A DNA stretch of 39,615 bases from Ramlibacter sp. (GCA_028292245.1 JAQGMS010000232.1:1-39615); one strand, 5' to 3'; numbered from the stretch's first letter, positions 28,686 through 37,795 are shown. Notes: generated by a model not told the origin, from the letters alone. A program made the numbers and translations.

Positions 28686-29600
28686 TCATCTCGCTGGCAG
28701 TCGGGTACTCGGGGGCCGGGTCGCCAGCCACAATCCCGCGCCAATCAGCGCGAGTGCGATCAGCGCGGTGGGCTCCAGGCCTTCGCCGAGCAATGCCCAA
28801 CCCAATAGCGCAGCCGTCACCGGGTTCAGCGCCAGGAAAACCGTCACCCGGGTCGGCGACTCGTGCTTGAGCGCATACAGCCACCAGAAATAGCCGATGC
28901 CGCTGGAAACACCGATGAATGCGATGGCCGCCCAGGCCTGCGCGCTGAACGTGGCGACGCGCGCCGGCCAGTGTTCGGCGAGCGCCAGCGGCGCCAGGAA
29001 CAACACCGACGCCAGCATCGCGAAGGCCGACACCGGCACCGTGGGGTAGCGCTGCAGGTAGGGCCGGTAGAGCACGCTGCACAGTGCTCCGGTGCAGGCC
29101 GCGCCGGCCACGGCCAGCTCGCCCCACCAGTGGCCGGCCTGGGGCATGCCAAGCTTGGGCGAGAGCGACACCGCGACGCCGGCGATGGAGAGCAGCACAC
29201 CCGATGCGAGCGGCAAGGTGACGCGTTCCCGCCCCAGCGTGGCCGCCAGCAACAGCGTCAGCAGCGGAAACAGGCTGAAGATCAGCGCCGCTTGCGCCGC
29301 GCCGATGTGCTGCAGCCCGAAATTGAGCAGCGCGATCAGGATGCCGAACTGGCCGATGCCCAGCGCCGCCATCGCCAGCAGGTCGAGGCGGCGGGTGTGC
29401 ACCGCGGGCTGCGGTGTGGTTGCGACAGCCGTGGACGACAGCGCGCGCCAGGCAAACGGCAGCAGGCAGCCAAAGCCGATGGCGTAGCGCAGCATCGCCA
29501 GTGTCAACGGAGACACCTCGCCGACCGCGAGGCGTGAAGCCACGATCGCGGCGCCGACCTGCACGCCGGTGGCCGCCGCCGCGAGCAGGGCGAGGTTTAT
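28686..29600 (-). CDS. EamA/DMT-family exporter, apparent ATA start
   Basis: A 304-residue ten-helix drug/metabolite transporter with two EamA repeats; landmarks are LRYAIGFGCLLPF and ALIFSLFPLLTLLLA in repeat 1 and ALNPVTAALLGWALLGE in repeat 2. The predicted start is the ATA at 29600-29598, which overlaps the upstream TAA as ATAA and has GGGAG (29613-29609) 8 bases before it. From there the protein begins (I/M)NLALLAAAATGVQVGAA, a complete first helix. The first conventional start downstream, GTG at 29564, has no ribosome site and would remove half of helix 1. Substrate unknown; it is coupled to a MarR-GNAT regulator. Confidence 0.82.
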   Translation of the reverse strand: MNLALLAAAATGVQVGAAIVASRLAVGEVSPLTLAMLRYAIGFGCLLPFAWRALSSTAVATTPQPAVHTRRLDLLAMAALGIGQFGILIALLNFGLQHIGAAQAALIFSLFPLLTLLLAATLGRERVTLPLASGVLLSIAGVAVSLSPKLGMPQAGHWWGELAVAGAACTGALCSVLYRPYLQRYPTVPVSAFAMLASVLFLAPLALAEHWPARVATFSAQAWAAIAFIGVSSGIGYFWWLYALKHESPTRVTVFLALNPVTAALLGWALLGEGLEPTALIALALIGAGLWLATRPPSTRLPAR

Positions 29601-30544
29601 AGCTTCAGCTCCCAGGTCTCGCTGACAAGCTGCTGGCCGAAAGCCTTGCCGGGCTCGCTCTTGACCAGCGTGAACCCGCGCGACTTGTAGATGGCGCGGG
29701 CCGCCAGCAGGTTGCTTTGCGTCCACAGCACCATCTTGCGATAGCCCTTGTCGCGCGCGAAGGCGATGCACTCGTCGGTCAGGCGCGCGCCCAAGCCATG
29801 GCCGCGCGCGCCGGGCGTGAGGATCAGCAGGCGCAATTGCGCCACGGTGGCGGAGCGGCGCACCGCGAAGACCGAGCCGACGCGCTCGCCGTCGATCTCG
29901 GCGATCCAGCCTTTTTCCCAGGCGGGATCGAAGTTCTCGATGTACCCGGCCGCGATGCCGGCGACCAGGCTTTCGAATTCGGCGGTGAAACCGTATTCGC
30001 GCGCGTAGATCTCGCCGTGCTGCATCACCACCCAGCCCAGGTCGCCGGGGCGCGGGTCGCGCAGCACGATGGTGCGAGTGGCACCGCTCTTTGGCGCGTC
30101 GAGCAATTGCTGCACCGTTGCCATCGCGCCGATCAACTTGTCACGCACCGGAGCCGGCAGCGGGGCCAGCAGTGCCGAAGCTTCATCGCGCGACTTCTGC
30201 TGCAGCGGCGCGAAGGCGGTGTGGCCGGCTTCGGTGAGCTGGAGCAGGCTTTGCCGGGCGTCGGCAGGGGAGGGCACGCGCGCCAGCCAGCCGCGCGACT
30301 CGAACCGGCGCAGGATGCGGCTCAGGTAGCCGGCGTCCAGCGCCAGGTCGCGCCCCAGCTCGGTGGCCGTGGGCTGGTCGCGATGCGCCAGTTCGTACAG
30401 CACGCGCACCTCGGTGAGCGACAGCTCGCTGCCCAGGTAGGGGTCGAGCACGCCGATGCGCTGGGTGTAGAAACGGTTGAAGCCGCGCACGGCCTTGACA
30501 TGGGCCGTGGCGACGGGAGCGGCAGGTGGCGGCATGCCTGACAT
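29597..30544 (-). CDS. MarR regulator fused to a GNAT acetyltransferase
   Basis: A 315-residue fusion. Residues about 15-150 form a MarR winged helix-turn-helix (LSLTEVRVLYELAHRD; TELGRDLALDAGYLSRILRRFE; wing with SPADARQSLLQLTEAG). Residues about 160-315 form a GNAT domain with the acetyl-CoA loop ARGHGLGARL and the C-terminal NLLAARAIYKSRGFTLV. This fusion type is widespread in proteobacteria. The start is ATG 30544 or the second ATG at 30535, which better fits the promoter geometry. It probably represses itself and the coupled EamA exporter (inference from the operator-like palindrome upstream and from the gene order). Confidence 0.9.
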   Translation of the reverse strand: MSGMPPPAAPVATAHVKAVRGFNRFYTQRIGVLDPYLGSELSLTEVRVLYELAHRDQPTATELGRDLALDAGYLSRILRRFESRGWLARVPSPADARQSLLQLTEAGHTAFAPLQQKSRDEASALLAPLPAPVRDKLIGAMATVQQLLDAPKSGATRTIVLRDPRPGDLGWVVMQHGEIYAREYGFTAEFESLVAGIAAGYIENFDPAWEKGWIAEIDGERVGSVFAVRRSATVAQLRLLILTPGARGHGLGARLTDECIAFARDKGYRKMVLWTQSNLLAARAIYKSRGFTLVKSEPGKAFGQQLVSETWELKL

Positions 30545-30571
30545 CGTCAGGCAATTGATTGCCTAAGTCAA
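30543..30571 (-). promoter_or_regulatory. Candidate marR promoter with palindromic operator in the spacer
   Basis: On the - strand, a -35 TTGACT (30571-30566, 5 of 6) is followed at exactly 17 bases by a weak -10 GACGAT (30548-30543, 3 of 6). A perfect dyad, AGGCAAT-TG-ATTGCCT (30549-30564), fills the spacer, and a second dyad GCCTGAC-ATC-GTCAGGC (30536-30552) overlaps the -10. Such palindromes are usual MarR-type sites. Transcription would begin near 30536, at the second ATG of the gene. Confidence 0.55.
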
Positions 30572-30581
30572 GTAATCAGGC

Positions 30582-32741
30582 TCAATACACCGGCTGGTGC
30601 CGGCGGATGGCTTCCTGGACCTTCGCCGTGAGCGCGAAACCGGGGCCGTACTTGTCGGCAAGCTGCGCCGCCCGCGTGCTGAACGCGTCGATGCCGGTGC
30701 CGTAGATGAACTGCATCGCGCCGCCTGTCCAGGCCGGAAAGCCGATGCCGAAGATCGAGCCGATGTTGGCGTCGTGCACCGTCGTCAGCACGCCTTCGGA
30801 CAGGCAGCGCGCGGTTTCCACCGCCTGGCGGTACAGCAAGCGGTCTTTCAGGTCCTGCATGTCCCACTTCACGCCGGGCTTGCCGAACAGGTTCTTGAGT
30901 TCCGGCCAGAGGAATTTCTTCGCGCCTTTCTCCTCGGGGTATTCGTAGAAGCCGGCGCCGGCGGCGCGGCCATTGCGGTCGAACTCCTTGACCATCCGTT
31001 CGACCAGCAATTCACCCGGCGTGGCGATGTACGTGTCGCCGTCCGCACGGAAGTCGGCCCGGGTCTGGTCCAGCACATGGACCGAGAGCGAGAGGGCGGT
31101 TTCGTCCAGCACCGCGAGCGGCCCGACCGGCATGCCGGCCTGCAGGCCCGCTTGTTCCACCACCGCGGCGGGAATGCCTTCACCGATCATCGCGGCGCCT
31201 TCCATCACGAAGGTGCCGAACACCCGCGACGTGAAGAAGCCGCGCGAATCGTTGACCACGATCGGGATCTTGCCGATGGCTTGCACGTAGTCGAAGGCGC
31301 GGGCCACGGTTTCATCGTCGGTCTGCTTGCCGCGGATGATCTCCACCAATTTCATCTTGTTGACGGGGCTGAAGAAATGGATGCCGACGAACTTGGCGGG
31401 CCGCGCGCTGGCCTTGGCCAGGCCGCTGATCGGCAAGGTGGACGTGTTGCTGGCGAAGAAACCGCCTTCGGCCAGCATCGGCTCGGCCTCCTGCGTCACG
31501 CGGGCCTTGAGTTCGCGGTTCTCGAACACCGCTTCCACGATCAGGTCGCAGCCGCGCAAGGCATCGGCGGAATCGGCCGGCGTGATGCGCGAGAGCAGGG
31601 CGGCCTGGTCGTGCGGGCTCATCCGGCCCTTGTCGACGCGCGGCTGCGTGATCTTCACGCTGTAGGCCTTGCCGGCTTCGGCCTTGTCGATCGACACGTC
31701 CTTGAGCACCGTCGCCACGCCGCGGCCGGCCTGCACGTAGGCGATGCCCGCGCCCATCATGCCGGCGCCGAGCAGCCCGACCTTCTGCGGCTTGTAGCGC
31801 GGCACGTCTTTCGGCCGCGACTGCCCCGACTTGATCGCGTTCATGTTGAAGAAGAACGTGTTGATCATGTTCTTCGCGATCGGGTTCACGATCAGCTTGG
31901 CCAGGTAGCGCGACTCGATCCGCAGCGCGGTTTCGAAATCGACCTGCGCGCCTTCCACCATGGCCGCCAGCGCGTATTCGGGTGCGGGATACAGGCCGCG
32001 CGTCTTTTGCCGCAGCACCGCCGGCGCCACGCTCAGCATGGCGGCGATCTTCGGGTCGCTGGGCGTGCCGCCCGGCATGCGGTAGTTCTTGTCGTCCCAG
32101 GGGTGATGGGCCGGCGCCGCACTGCCCTCGTGCTTGTCGATCCAGGCCAACGCGGCCGGCCGCAGCGCCGCGGCGTCGGGCACCAGTTCGTGCACCAGGC
32201 CCAGCTCCAGTGCCTCGCGCGGCGAAAAGAGCTTGCTTTCCAGGATGTAGGGCTGCGCGCCCATCAGGCCGAGCAGGCGCGTCATCTTGGTGATGCCGGA
32301 CCCTCCGGGGATCAGGCCGAGCGTGATCTCGGGCAGTCCGAACTGGATCTTCGGGTTGTCCACAGCCACGCGGTAGTGGCCCACCAACGCGACTTCCCAG
32401 CCGCCGCCCAGCGCCGCGCCGTTCAGGCAGGTGACGACGGGCTTGCCCAGCGTTTCGAGCGTCCGGAAATTCTTCTTGGTCTGCTCGATCTCGCGGAACA
32501 CGCGCGGTGCGTCGGAGGCCTGCAGCCGCATCGTGCCCTTGAGGTCGGCGCCGGCGAAGAACGTGTTCTTGTTCGACGCCAGCAGGATGCCGCGGATCGC
32601 ATCCTTGTCCTTGACGACCTGCGCCGTGACCTCGGTCAATTCGGTCTGCCAGGCGTCGCACATCGTGTTGACGGCCGAGCCCTCCTCGTCGAAGGTGATG
32701 GTGGCGATGCCGTCGCCAAGTGTGTACTTGATCGTTTTCAT
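30582..32741 (-). CDS. FadB/FadJ-like enoyl-CoA hydratase / 3-hydroxyacyl-CoA dehydrogenase
   Basis: Bifunctional beta-oxidation enzyme of 719 residues. The N-terminal crotonase domain has the oxyanion segment NTFFAGADLKG and the two catalytic glutamates, in GGGWEVAL and LPEITLGLIPGG. The dehydrogenase part has the NAD motif LLGAGMMGAGIAY and the catalytic His of GIHFFSPVNKM, followed by the C-terminal HCDH domains. It hydrates trans-2-enoyl-CoA and oxidises the 3-hydroxyacyl-CoA. The ATG lies 4 bases after the thiolase stop, making a classic thiolase-hydratase/dehydrogenase pair. Chain-length preference cannot be read. Confidence 0.94.
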   Translation of the reverse strand: MKTIKYTLGDGIATITFDEEGSAVNTMCDAWQTELTEVTAQVVKDKDAIRGILLASNKNTFFAGADLKGTMRLQASDAPRVFREIEQTKKNFRTLETLGKPVVTCLNGAALGGGWEVALVGHYRVAVDNPKIQFGLPEITLGLIPGGSGITKMTRLLGLMGAQPYILESKLFSPREALELGLVHELVPDAAALRPAALAWIDKHEGSAAPAHHPWDDKNYRMPGGTPSDPKIAAMLSVAPAVLRQKTRGLYPAPEYALAAMVEGAQVDFETALRIESRYLAKLIVNPIAKNMINTFFFNMNAIKSGQSRPKDVPRYKPQKVGLLGAGMMGAGIAYVQAGRGVATVLKDVSIDKAEAGKAYSVKITQPRVDKGRMSPHDQAALLSRITPADSADALRGCDLIVEAVFENRELKARVTQEAEPMLAEGGFFASNTSTLPISGLAKASARPAKFVGIHFFSPVNKMKLVEIIRGKQTDDETVARAFDYVQAIGKIPIVVNDSRGFFTSRVFGTFVMEGAAMIGEGIPAAVVEQAGLQAGMPVGPLAVLDETALSLSVHVLDQTRADFRADGDTYIATPGELLVERMVKEFDRNGRAAGAGFYEYPEEKGAKKFLWPELKNLFGKPGVKWDMQDLKDRLLYRQAVETARCLSEGVLTTVHDANIGSIFGIGFPAWTGGAMQFIYGTGIDAFSTRAAQLADKYGPGFALTAKVQEAIRRHQPVY

Positions 32742-32745
32742 TGCT

Positions 32746-33951
<1,206 letters not shown>

Positions 33952-33982
33952 GATGTGCTCCAGGGCTGGCGGGGAAAAAGCC

Positions 33983-34010
33983 AGTATATTCATTTCACCA
34001 AGCAATTGCT
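33983..34010. promoter_or_regulatory. Divergent promoter region with 10-bp palindrome
   Basis: The 79 bases between the thiolase and acyl-CoA dehydrogenase starts contain overlapping -10-like elements on both strands, TATATT rightward (33985-33990) and TATACT leftward (33988-33983), and a perfect palindrome AGCAATTGCT (34001-34010). Neither direction has a good -35, which suggests activator-dependent or repressor-tuned promoters. A fatty-acid-responsive TetR-type regulator is one possibility; no regulator gene is adjacent. Confidence 0.35.
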
Positions 34011-34030
34011 CTGTAAAAAGGCGGCCGCCC

Positions 34031-35194
34031 ATGATCGAACGCACTCTCTTCACCGCCGACCACGAGTCCTTCCGCGACAGCTTCCGCCGCTTCATGGAAA
34101 AGGAGATCGCGCCGCACCACGACGATTGGGAAGAGCAGGGCTACGTGGACCGGGCGGTCTGGAACAAGGCGGGCGAGAACGGCTATCTGTGCGCGACGCT
34201 GCCCGAGGAATATGGCGGGTCCGGCGCCGACAAGCTCTATTCGGTGGTGCAGATGGAAGAACTCGCGCGCGGTGGCTTCACCGGCATCGGCTACAGCCTG
34301 CACAGCGAGATCGTCGCCCCCTACATCCTGCACTACGGCACGCCGGAGCAGAAGAAGAAATACCTGCCGAAACTCGCCACCGGCGAGATGATCGGCGCCA
34401 TCGCGATGAGCGAGCCGGCGGCGGGCAGCGACCTGCAGGGCGTCAAGAGCACCGCGATCAAGCAAGGCGACGGCAGCTACCTGCTCAACGGCAGCAAGAC
34501 CTTCATCACCAACGGCTGGCATGCCGACCTGGTGATCGTGGTGGCCAAGACCGACCCCGCTGCCGGTGCGAAGGGGACCAGCCTGTTGCTGGTGGAGCGC
34601 GGCATGAAAGGCTTCGAGCACGGCAAGCTCCTGAAGAAACTGGGCCTGAAGGCGCAGGACACCGCCGAACTCTTCTTTGACAGCGTGCACGTTCCGGCAG
34701 AGAACCTGCTGGGCGGCGAGGCGTTCCAGAACAAGGGCTTCATCTGCCTGATGGAGCAATTGCCCTGGGAGCGCATGCAGATCGCAGTGACGGCCGTCGC
34801 TTCGTCGCAAGCCGCGATCGACTGGACTGTGCAATACACCAAGGAGCGCAAGGTGTTCGGCCAGCCGGTGGCGTCATACCAGAACACGCGCTATACGCTG
34901 GCGGAGCTGCAGACCGAAGTGCAGATCGCGCGCGTCTTCGTCGACAAGTGCCTGGAGCTGGTCTGCCGGGGCAAGCTCGACACGGCCACGGCCAGCATGG
35001 CCAAGTACTGGACCACCGATTTGCAATGCAAGGTGATGGACGAGTGCGTGCAATTGCACGGTGGCTACGGCTACATGTGGGAGTACCCGATCACCCGCGC
35101 CTACGCCGATGCCCGGGTGCAGCGGATCTACGGCGGCACCAACGAGATCATGAAAGAGGTGATCACGCGCGCCATGGGGCTTGGCGCGAAGTAG
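34031..35194 (+). CDS. Acyl-CoA dehydrogenase
   Basis: FAD enzyme that introduces the first double bond of beta-oxidation, passing electrons to ETF. The 387-residue protein has the FAD/substrate signature [15 protein letters not shown], the segment [15 protein letters not shown], and the closing [17 protein letters not shown]. The ATG at 34031 starts [17 protein letters not shown], the common N-terminus; upstream codons in the frame are not family-like. It is divergent from the thiolase. Chain-length class is not certain; it resembles long/medium-chain members in the N-terminal domain. Confidence 0.93.
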   Translation: MIERTLFTADHESFRDSFRRFMEKEIAPHHDDWEEQGYVDRAVWNKAGENGYLCATLPEEYGGSGADKLYSVVQMEELARGGFTGIGYSLHSEIVAPYILHYGTPEQKKKYLPKLATGEMIGAIAMSEPAAGSDLQGVKSTAIKQGDGSYLLNGSKTFITNGWHADLVIVVAKTDPAAGAKGTSLLLVERGMKGFEHGKLLKKLGLKAQDTAELFFDSVHVPAENLLGGEAFQNKGFICLMEQLPWERMQIAVTAVASSQAAIDWTVQYTKERKVFGQPVASYQNTRYTLAELQTEVQIARVFVDKCLELVCRGKLDTATASMAKYWTTDLQCKVMDECVQLHGGYGYMWEYPITRAYADARVQRIYGGTNEIMKEVITRAMGLGAK

Positions 35195-35203
35195 CCCGAC
35201 TGT

Positions 35204-35231
35204 TTGACAAGCCGGAAAACGCCGCTATACT
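35204..35231 (+). promoter_or_regulatory. Strong sigma70-type promoter of the GFA-VOC-ArsR operon
   Basis: A perfect -35 TTGACA (35204-35209) is separated by 16 bases from a near-consensus -10 TATACT (35226-35231). It is the best promoter match in the window. Transcription would start at about 35238, giving a leader of some 37 bases before the first ATG at 35275. Confidence 0.8.
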
Positions 35232-35248
35232 GAACCGATTGGTTAAGT
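35229..35248. promoter_or_regulatory. Operator-like dyad over the -10 and transcription start
   Basis: Arms ACT-n-AACC (35229-35236) and GGTT-n-AGT (35241-35248) are symmetric around GATT. The dyad covers the end of the -10 and the predicted start point, the position where a repressor would block polymerase. The ArsR-family gene in the same operon (36541) is the obvious candidate repressor (inference). Confidence 0.6.
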
Positions 35249-35274
35249 GTCAATTCGATACAGAAAGGCGACCG

Positions 35275-35622
35275 ATGAATTACACAGGCAGCTGCCATTG
35301 CGGCAGGATCAAGTTCGAGGTCGAAGGCGAGATCGGCACCGCCACGTCGTGCAACTGCTCGATCTGCCAGCGCAAGGGAACGTTGATGTGGTTCGTGCCG
35401 CACGTGCGGCTGAAGCTGCTGACACCGGATGACGCGGCCGCCACATACGTGTTCAACAAGCACGTCATCAAGCACCGCTTCTGTCCCTTGTGCGGGATGC
35501 ACCCCTACGGCGAGGGCGTCGACCCCAAGGGGAACGCCATCGCCGCGATCAACATCCGCTGCCTGGAAGGCATCGACCTCGAAAGCATTCCGGTCCGGCA
35601 CTTCGACGGCCGTTCCCTATAA
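35275..35622 (+). CDS. GFA (CENP-V/GFA) domain zinc protein, copy 3
   Basis: A 115-residue GFA protein with GSCHCGRIKFEV, then SCNCSICQRKGTLMWF, then FCPLCGMHPYGEG, the complete cysteine set. First gene of the ArsR operon; the ATG at 35275 has AAAGG 7 bases upstream (35263-35267). The SICQRKG and PYGEGVDPKGN blocks suggest a different subgroup from the copies at 24900 and 26725. Reaction unknown. The next gene follows after 15 bases with an AGGA site. Confidence 0.88.
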   Translation: MNYTGSCHCGRIKFEVEGEIGTATSCNCSICQRKGTLMWFVPHVRLKLLTPDDAAATYVFNKHVIKHRFCPLCGMHPYGEGVDPKGNAIAAINIRCLEGIDLESIPVRHFDGRSL

Positions 35623-35637
35623 AGGACAGGAGTCAAC

Positions 35638-36138
35638 ATGCAGATCACCTCGAAAATCATTCCCTGCCTCTGGTTCGACACCCAGGGCGAGGACGCGGCT
35701 CGTTTCTATACCGAGCTGTTTCCCAATTCGCGCATCACCCACACCGCGCGCTACGGCGAAGCCGGCAAGGAAATCCACGGGCGCAAGCCCGGCAGCGTGA
35801 TGACCGTGTCGTTCGACCTGGCCGGGCAATCGTTCACCGCGCTCAACGGCGGCCCGCACTTCAAGTTCAGCGAGGCGGTTTCGTTCCAGATCATGTGCGA
35901 CTCGCAGCAGGAGGTCGATCACTACTGGAACGCGCTGGCCGCCGACGGCCCGGTGGAGGCGCAGCAATGCGGCTGGGTGAAGGATCGCTACGGCCTGTCG
36001 TGGCAGGTAGTGCCGAAGGCGTTCATCGAGATGATGAAGTCGACCGACAGCGCGAAAGTCGAGCGCATGTTCGGCGCCATGATGAAGATGAAAAAGCTCG
36101 ACCTCGCCGCGCTGCAACATGCATTCGACGGCAACTGA
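35638..36138 (+). CDS. VOC-family protein, PhnB/3-demethylubiquinone-methyltransferase-like
   Basis: A 166-residue protein with IIPCLWFDTQGEDAARFYTELFPNS at the start and WVKDRYGLSWQVVP near the end, the signature of the PhnB-like VOC group often misnamed 3-demethylubiquinone-9 3-methyltransferase. Biochemical role unproven for the group. AGGA (35627-35630) precedes the ATG by 7 bases. It is one of two consecutive VOC genes in this operon. Confidence 0.88.
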   Translation: MQITSKIIPCLWFDTQGEDAARFYTELFPNSRITHTARYGEAGKEIHGRKPGSVMTVSFDLAGQSFTALNGGPHFKFSEAVSFQIMCDSQQEVDHYWNALAADGPVEAQQCGWVKDRYGLSWQVVPKAFIEMMKSTDSAKVERMFGAMMKMKKLDLAALQHAFDGN

Positions 36139-36151
36139 CCAGGAGAAAACC

Positions 36152-36544
36152 ATGGGCAACCCGGTAGTTCATTTCGAAATTCCCTACGGCAACCGCGACC
36201 GCATCGTGAAGTTCTACGAGCAGGCGTTCGGCTGGACCATGAACAAGCTTGGCGAGGACATGGGCAACTATGTCGTCGCCATGACTTCCACCGAAGACGG
36301 CCCCAAGGGCCACCGCGGCGCCATCGACGGCGGCTTCTACGAGCGCAAGGCCGACTGGCCGGACCAGTACCCCTCGGTGGTCATCGCCGTGAAGGACGTG
36401 AAGGCGGCGATGAAGAAGGTCAAGGAGGCCGGCGGCGAAATCCTGGGCGAACCGATGATGATCCCGGGCGTCGGCGACTACGTCAGCTTCCGCGACACCG
36501 AAGGCAATCGCCTGAGCCTGCTGCAGCCGTCGCCGAACATGTGA
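36152..36544 (+). CDS. VOC-family protein, glyoxalase-like
   Basis: A 130-residue VOC protein: VVHFEIPYGNRDRIVKFYEQAFGW with metal-ligand-type His/Glu at its start and VSFRDTEGNRLSLLQP at the end. AGGAG (36140-36144) lies upstream of the ATG at 36152; an earlier ATG at 36119 would overlap the previous gene. The stop overlaps the ArsR start as GTGA. Distinct in sequence from the PhnB-like neighbour and from the VOC protein at 24033. Confidence 0.88.
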   Translation: MGNPVVHFEIPYGNRDRIVKFYEQAFGWTMNKLGEDMGNYVVAMTSTEDGPKGHRGAIDGGFYERKADWPDQYPSVVIAVKDVKAAMKKVKEAGGEILGEPMMIPGVGDYVSFRDTEGNRLSLLQPSPNM

Positions 36545-36996
36545 CGGCGATGCCCATCGACGATGCCGCAGTCCTCGACCAGGTGTTCTGGGCGCTCTCG
36601 GACGCCACCCGGCGCGAGGTGCTGCAGCGCCTGGGCGACCAGGGCGGCGCCACGGTGACGGAGCTGGCGCGGCCGCACGGGATGTCGCTGCCCGGCTTCA
36701 TGAAGCATCTGCGGGTGCTGGAGGATGCCGGGCTGGTGACACGGCTGAAGGAGGGACGCGTGGTGCGGTGCGAGCTGGCCGCCAAACCGATGCAGGAGGC
36801 CGCGATGTGGCTGTCCCACTACGAAAAGTTCTGGACCGGGCGGCTCGACGCGCTTGGCCGCTATCTCTATCACCAGGAGGAAGTGAACCCATGGCCCAGA
36901 GCCCCATCGGCGAAAAGCCCAGCCTCAGCATCAAGCGCCACTACGCCGTCGCGCCCGAAAAAGTCTGGCGGGCCTGGACCGAGCCGCAAGCGCTGA
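36541..36996 (+). CDS. ArsR-family transcriptional regulator with a 3' overrun into the next gene
   Basis: Winged helix regulator with FWALSDATRREVLQRLGDQGGATVTELA and the recognition helix region GMSLPGFMKHLRVLEDAGLV. No CxC metal-binding motif is present, so this is not a classic arsenic sensor but the group often paired with SRPBCC proteins. The frame from GTG 36541 (overlapping the previous stop as GTGA; ATG 36550 is an alternative) encodes 151 residues, but the family usually ends near residue 115 (LGRYLYHQEE). The remaining 34 residues, rich in Ser/Pro/Lys/Arg, are read from inside the SRPBCC gene in another frame. Probable autorepressor of the operon. Confidence 0.88.
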   Translation: MTAMPIDDAAVLDQVFWALSDATRREVLQRLGDQGGATVTELARPHGMSLPGFMKHLRVLEDAGLVTRLKEGRVVRCELAAKPMQEAAMWLSHYEKFWTGRLDALGRYLYHQEEVNPWPRAPSAKSPASASSATTPSRPKKSGGPGPSRKR

Positions 36997-37340
36997 GCCA
37001 CTGGTTCGGGCCGGGCGACACCGAGTCGGTGACGCGCGCCGAGCTCGACGTGCGCACGGGTGGCCGCTATCACATCGCTTTTCGCACGCAGGATGGCGAG
37101 GAGCACGATGTGTCGGGCATCTACCAGGAGGTTGAACCGAATCGCAAGCTGTCCTTCACCTGGGCCTGGAAGAGCACGCCCGAACGCGTGTCGCTGGTGA
37201 CGATCAAGCTGCGCGCGGCGGCCGGCGGCACCGACCTGGACTTCCGCCACGACCGCTTCTTCGACCAGCAGGCCCGCGACAACCACGAGCGTGGCTGGAC
37301 CGGCACCTTCGTCAAGCTGGACCATTTTCTCGAGACCTGA
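36891..37340 (+). CDS. SRPBCC (AHSA1-type) domain protein of the ArsR operon
   Basis: A 149-residue START-like protein: IKRHYAVAPEKVWRAWTEPQALSHWFGP, GGRYHIAFRTQDGEEHDVSGIYQEV and ERGWTGTFVKLDHFL are family landmarks. Such proteins next to ArsR regulators are common; a ligand-binding or sensing role is often assumed. AGGAGG (36875-36880) precedes the ATG by 10 bases, and the first 106 bases overlap the ArsR reading frame. Confidence 0.9.
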   Translation: MAQSPIGEKPSLSIKRHYAVAPEKVWRAWTEPQALSHWFGPGDTESVTRAELDVRTGGRYHIAFRTQDGEEHDVSGIYQEVEPNRKLSFTWAWKSTPERVSLVTIKLRAAAGGTDLDFRHDRFFDQQARDNHERGWTGTFVKLDHFLET

Positions 37341-37363
37341 TCCGCCAACCCAAGGAGAACCCT

Positions 37364-37726
37364 ATGGCCCGTTATATCGATGGATTTGTCGTTCCCGTTC
37401 CCACCAAGAACCTCGATGCCTACAAGCGCATGGCGCGCAAGGCCGGCAAGGTCTGGATGGAGCATGGAGCACTGGAGTACATCGAGTGCCTTGCCGACGA
37501 CGTCAAGCCCGGCAAGGTCACTTCGTTTCCGCAAGCGGTGAAGCTCAAGCCGAGCGAGACCGTGGTGTTCTCCTGGATCGTCTACAAGTCGCGCGCGCAA
37601 CGCGACAGCGTCAACAAGAAGGTGATGAAGGACCCGAGGCTGGCTTCGATGATGGACCCCAAGACCATGCCGTTCGACGGCATGCGCATGTTCTGGGGCG
37701 GCTTCAAGACGATCGTCGAACTCTGA
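37364..37726 (+). CDS. DUF1428 (YbaA-like) protein
   Basis: A 120-residue protein with MARYIDGFVVPVPTKNLDAY, then GALEYIECLADDV, and MPFDGMRMFWGGF at the end, matching DUF1428. The fold is a ferredoxin-like dimeric alpha-beta barrel and the function is unknown; colour-monooxygenase-like relatives suggest a role on small molecules. AAGGAG (37351-37356) precedes the ATG by 7 bases. It is the last gene of the ArsR operon; no terminator follows it. Confidence 0.9.
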   Translation: MARYIDGFVVPVPTKNLDAYKRMARKAGKVWMEHGALEYIECLADDVKPGKVTSFPQAVKLKPSETVVFSWIVYKSRAQRDSVNKKVMKDPRLASMMDPKTMPFDGMRMFWGGFKTIVEL

Positions 37727-37795
37727 CCCCCTGGCCTGTGGCCGCGATGGTGCGGTGCGGAAACTCGACAGTCACGTTCGGCTACTACTGATGCG

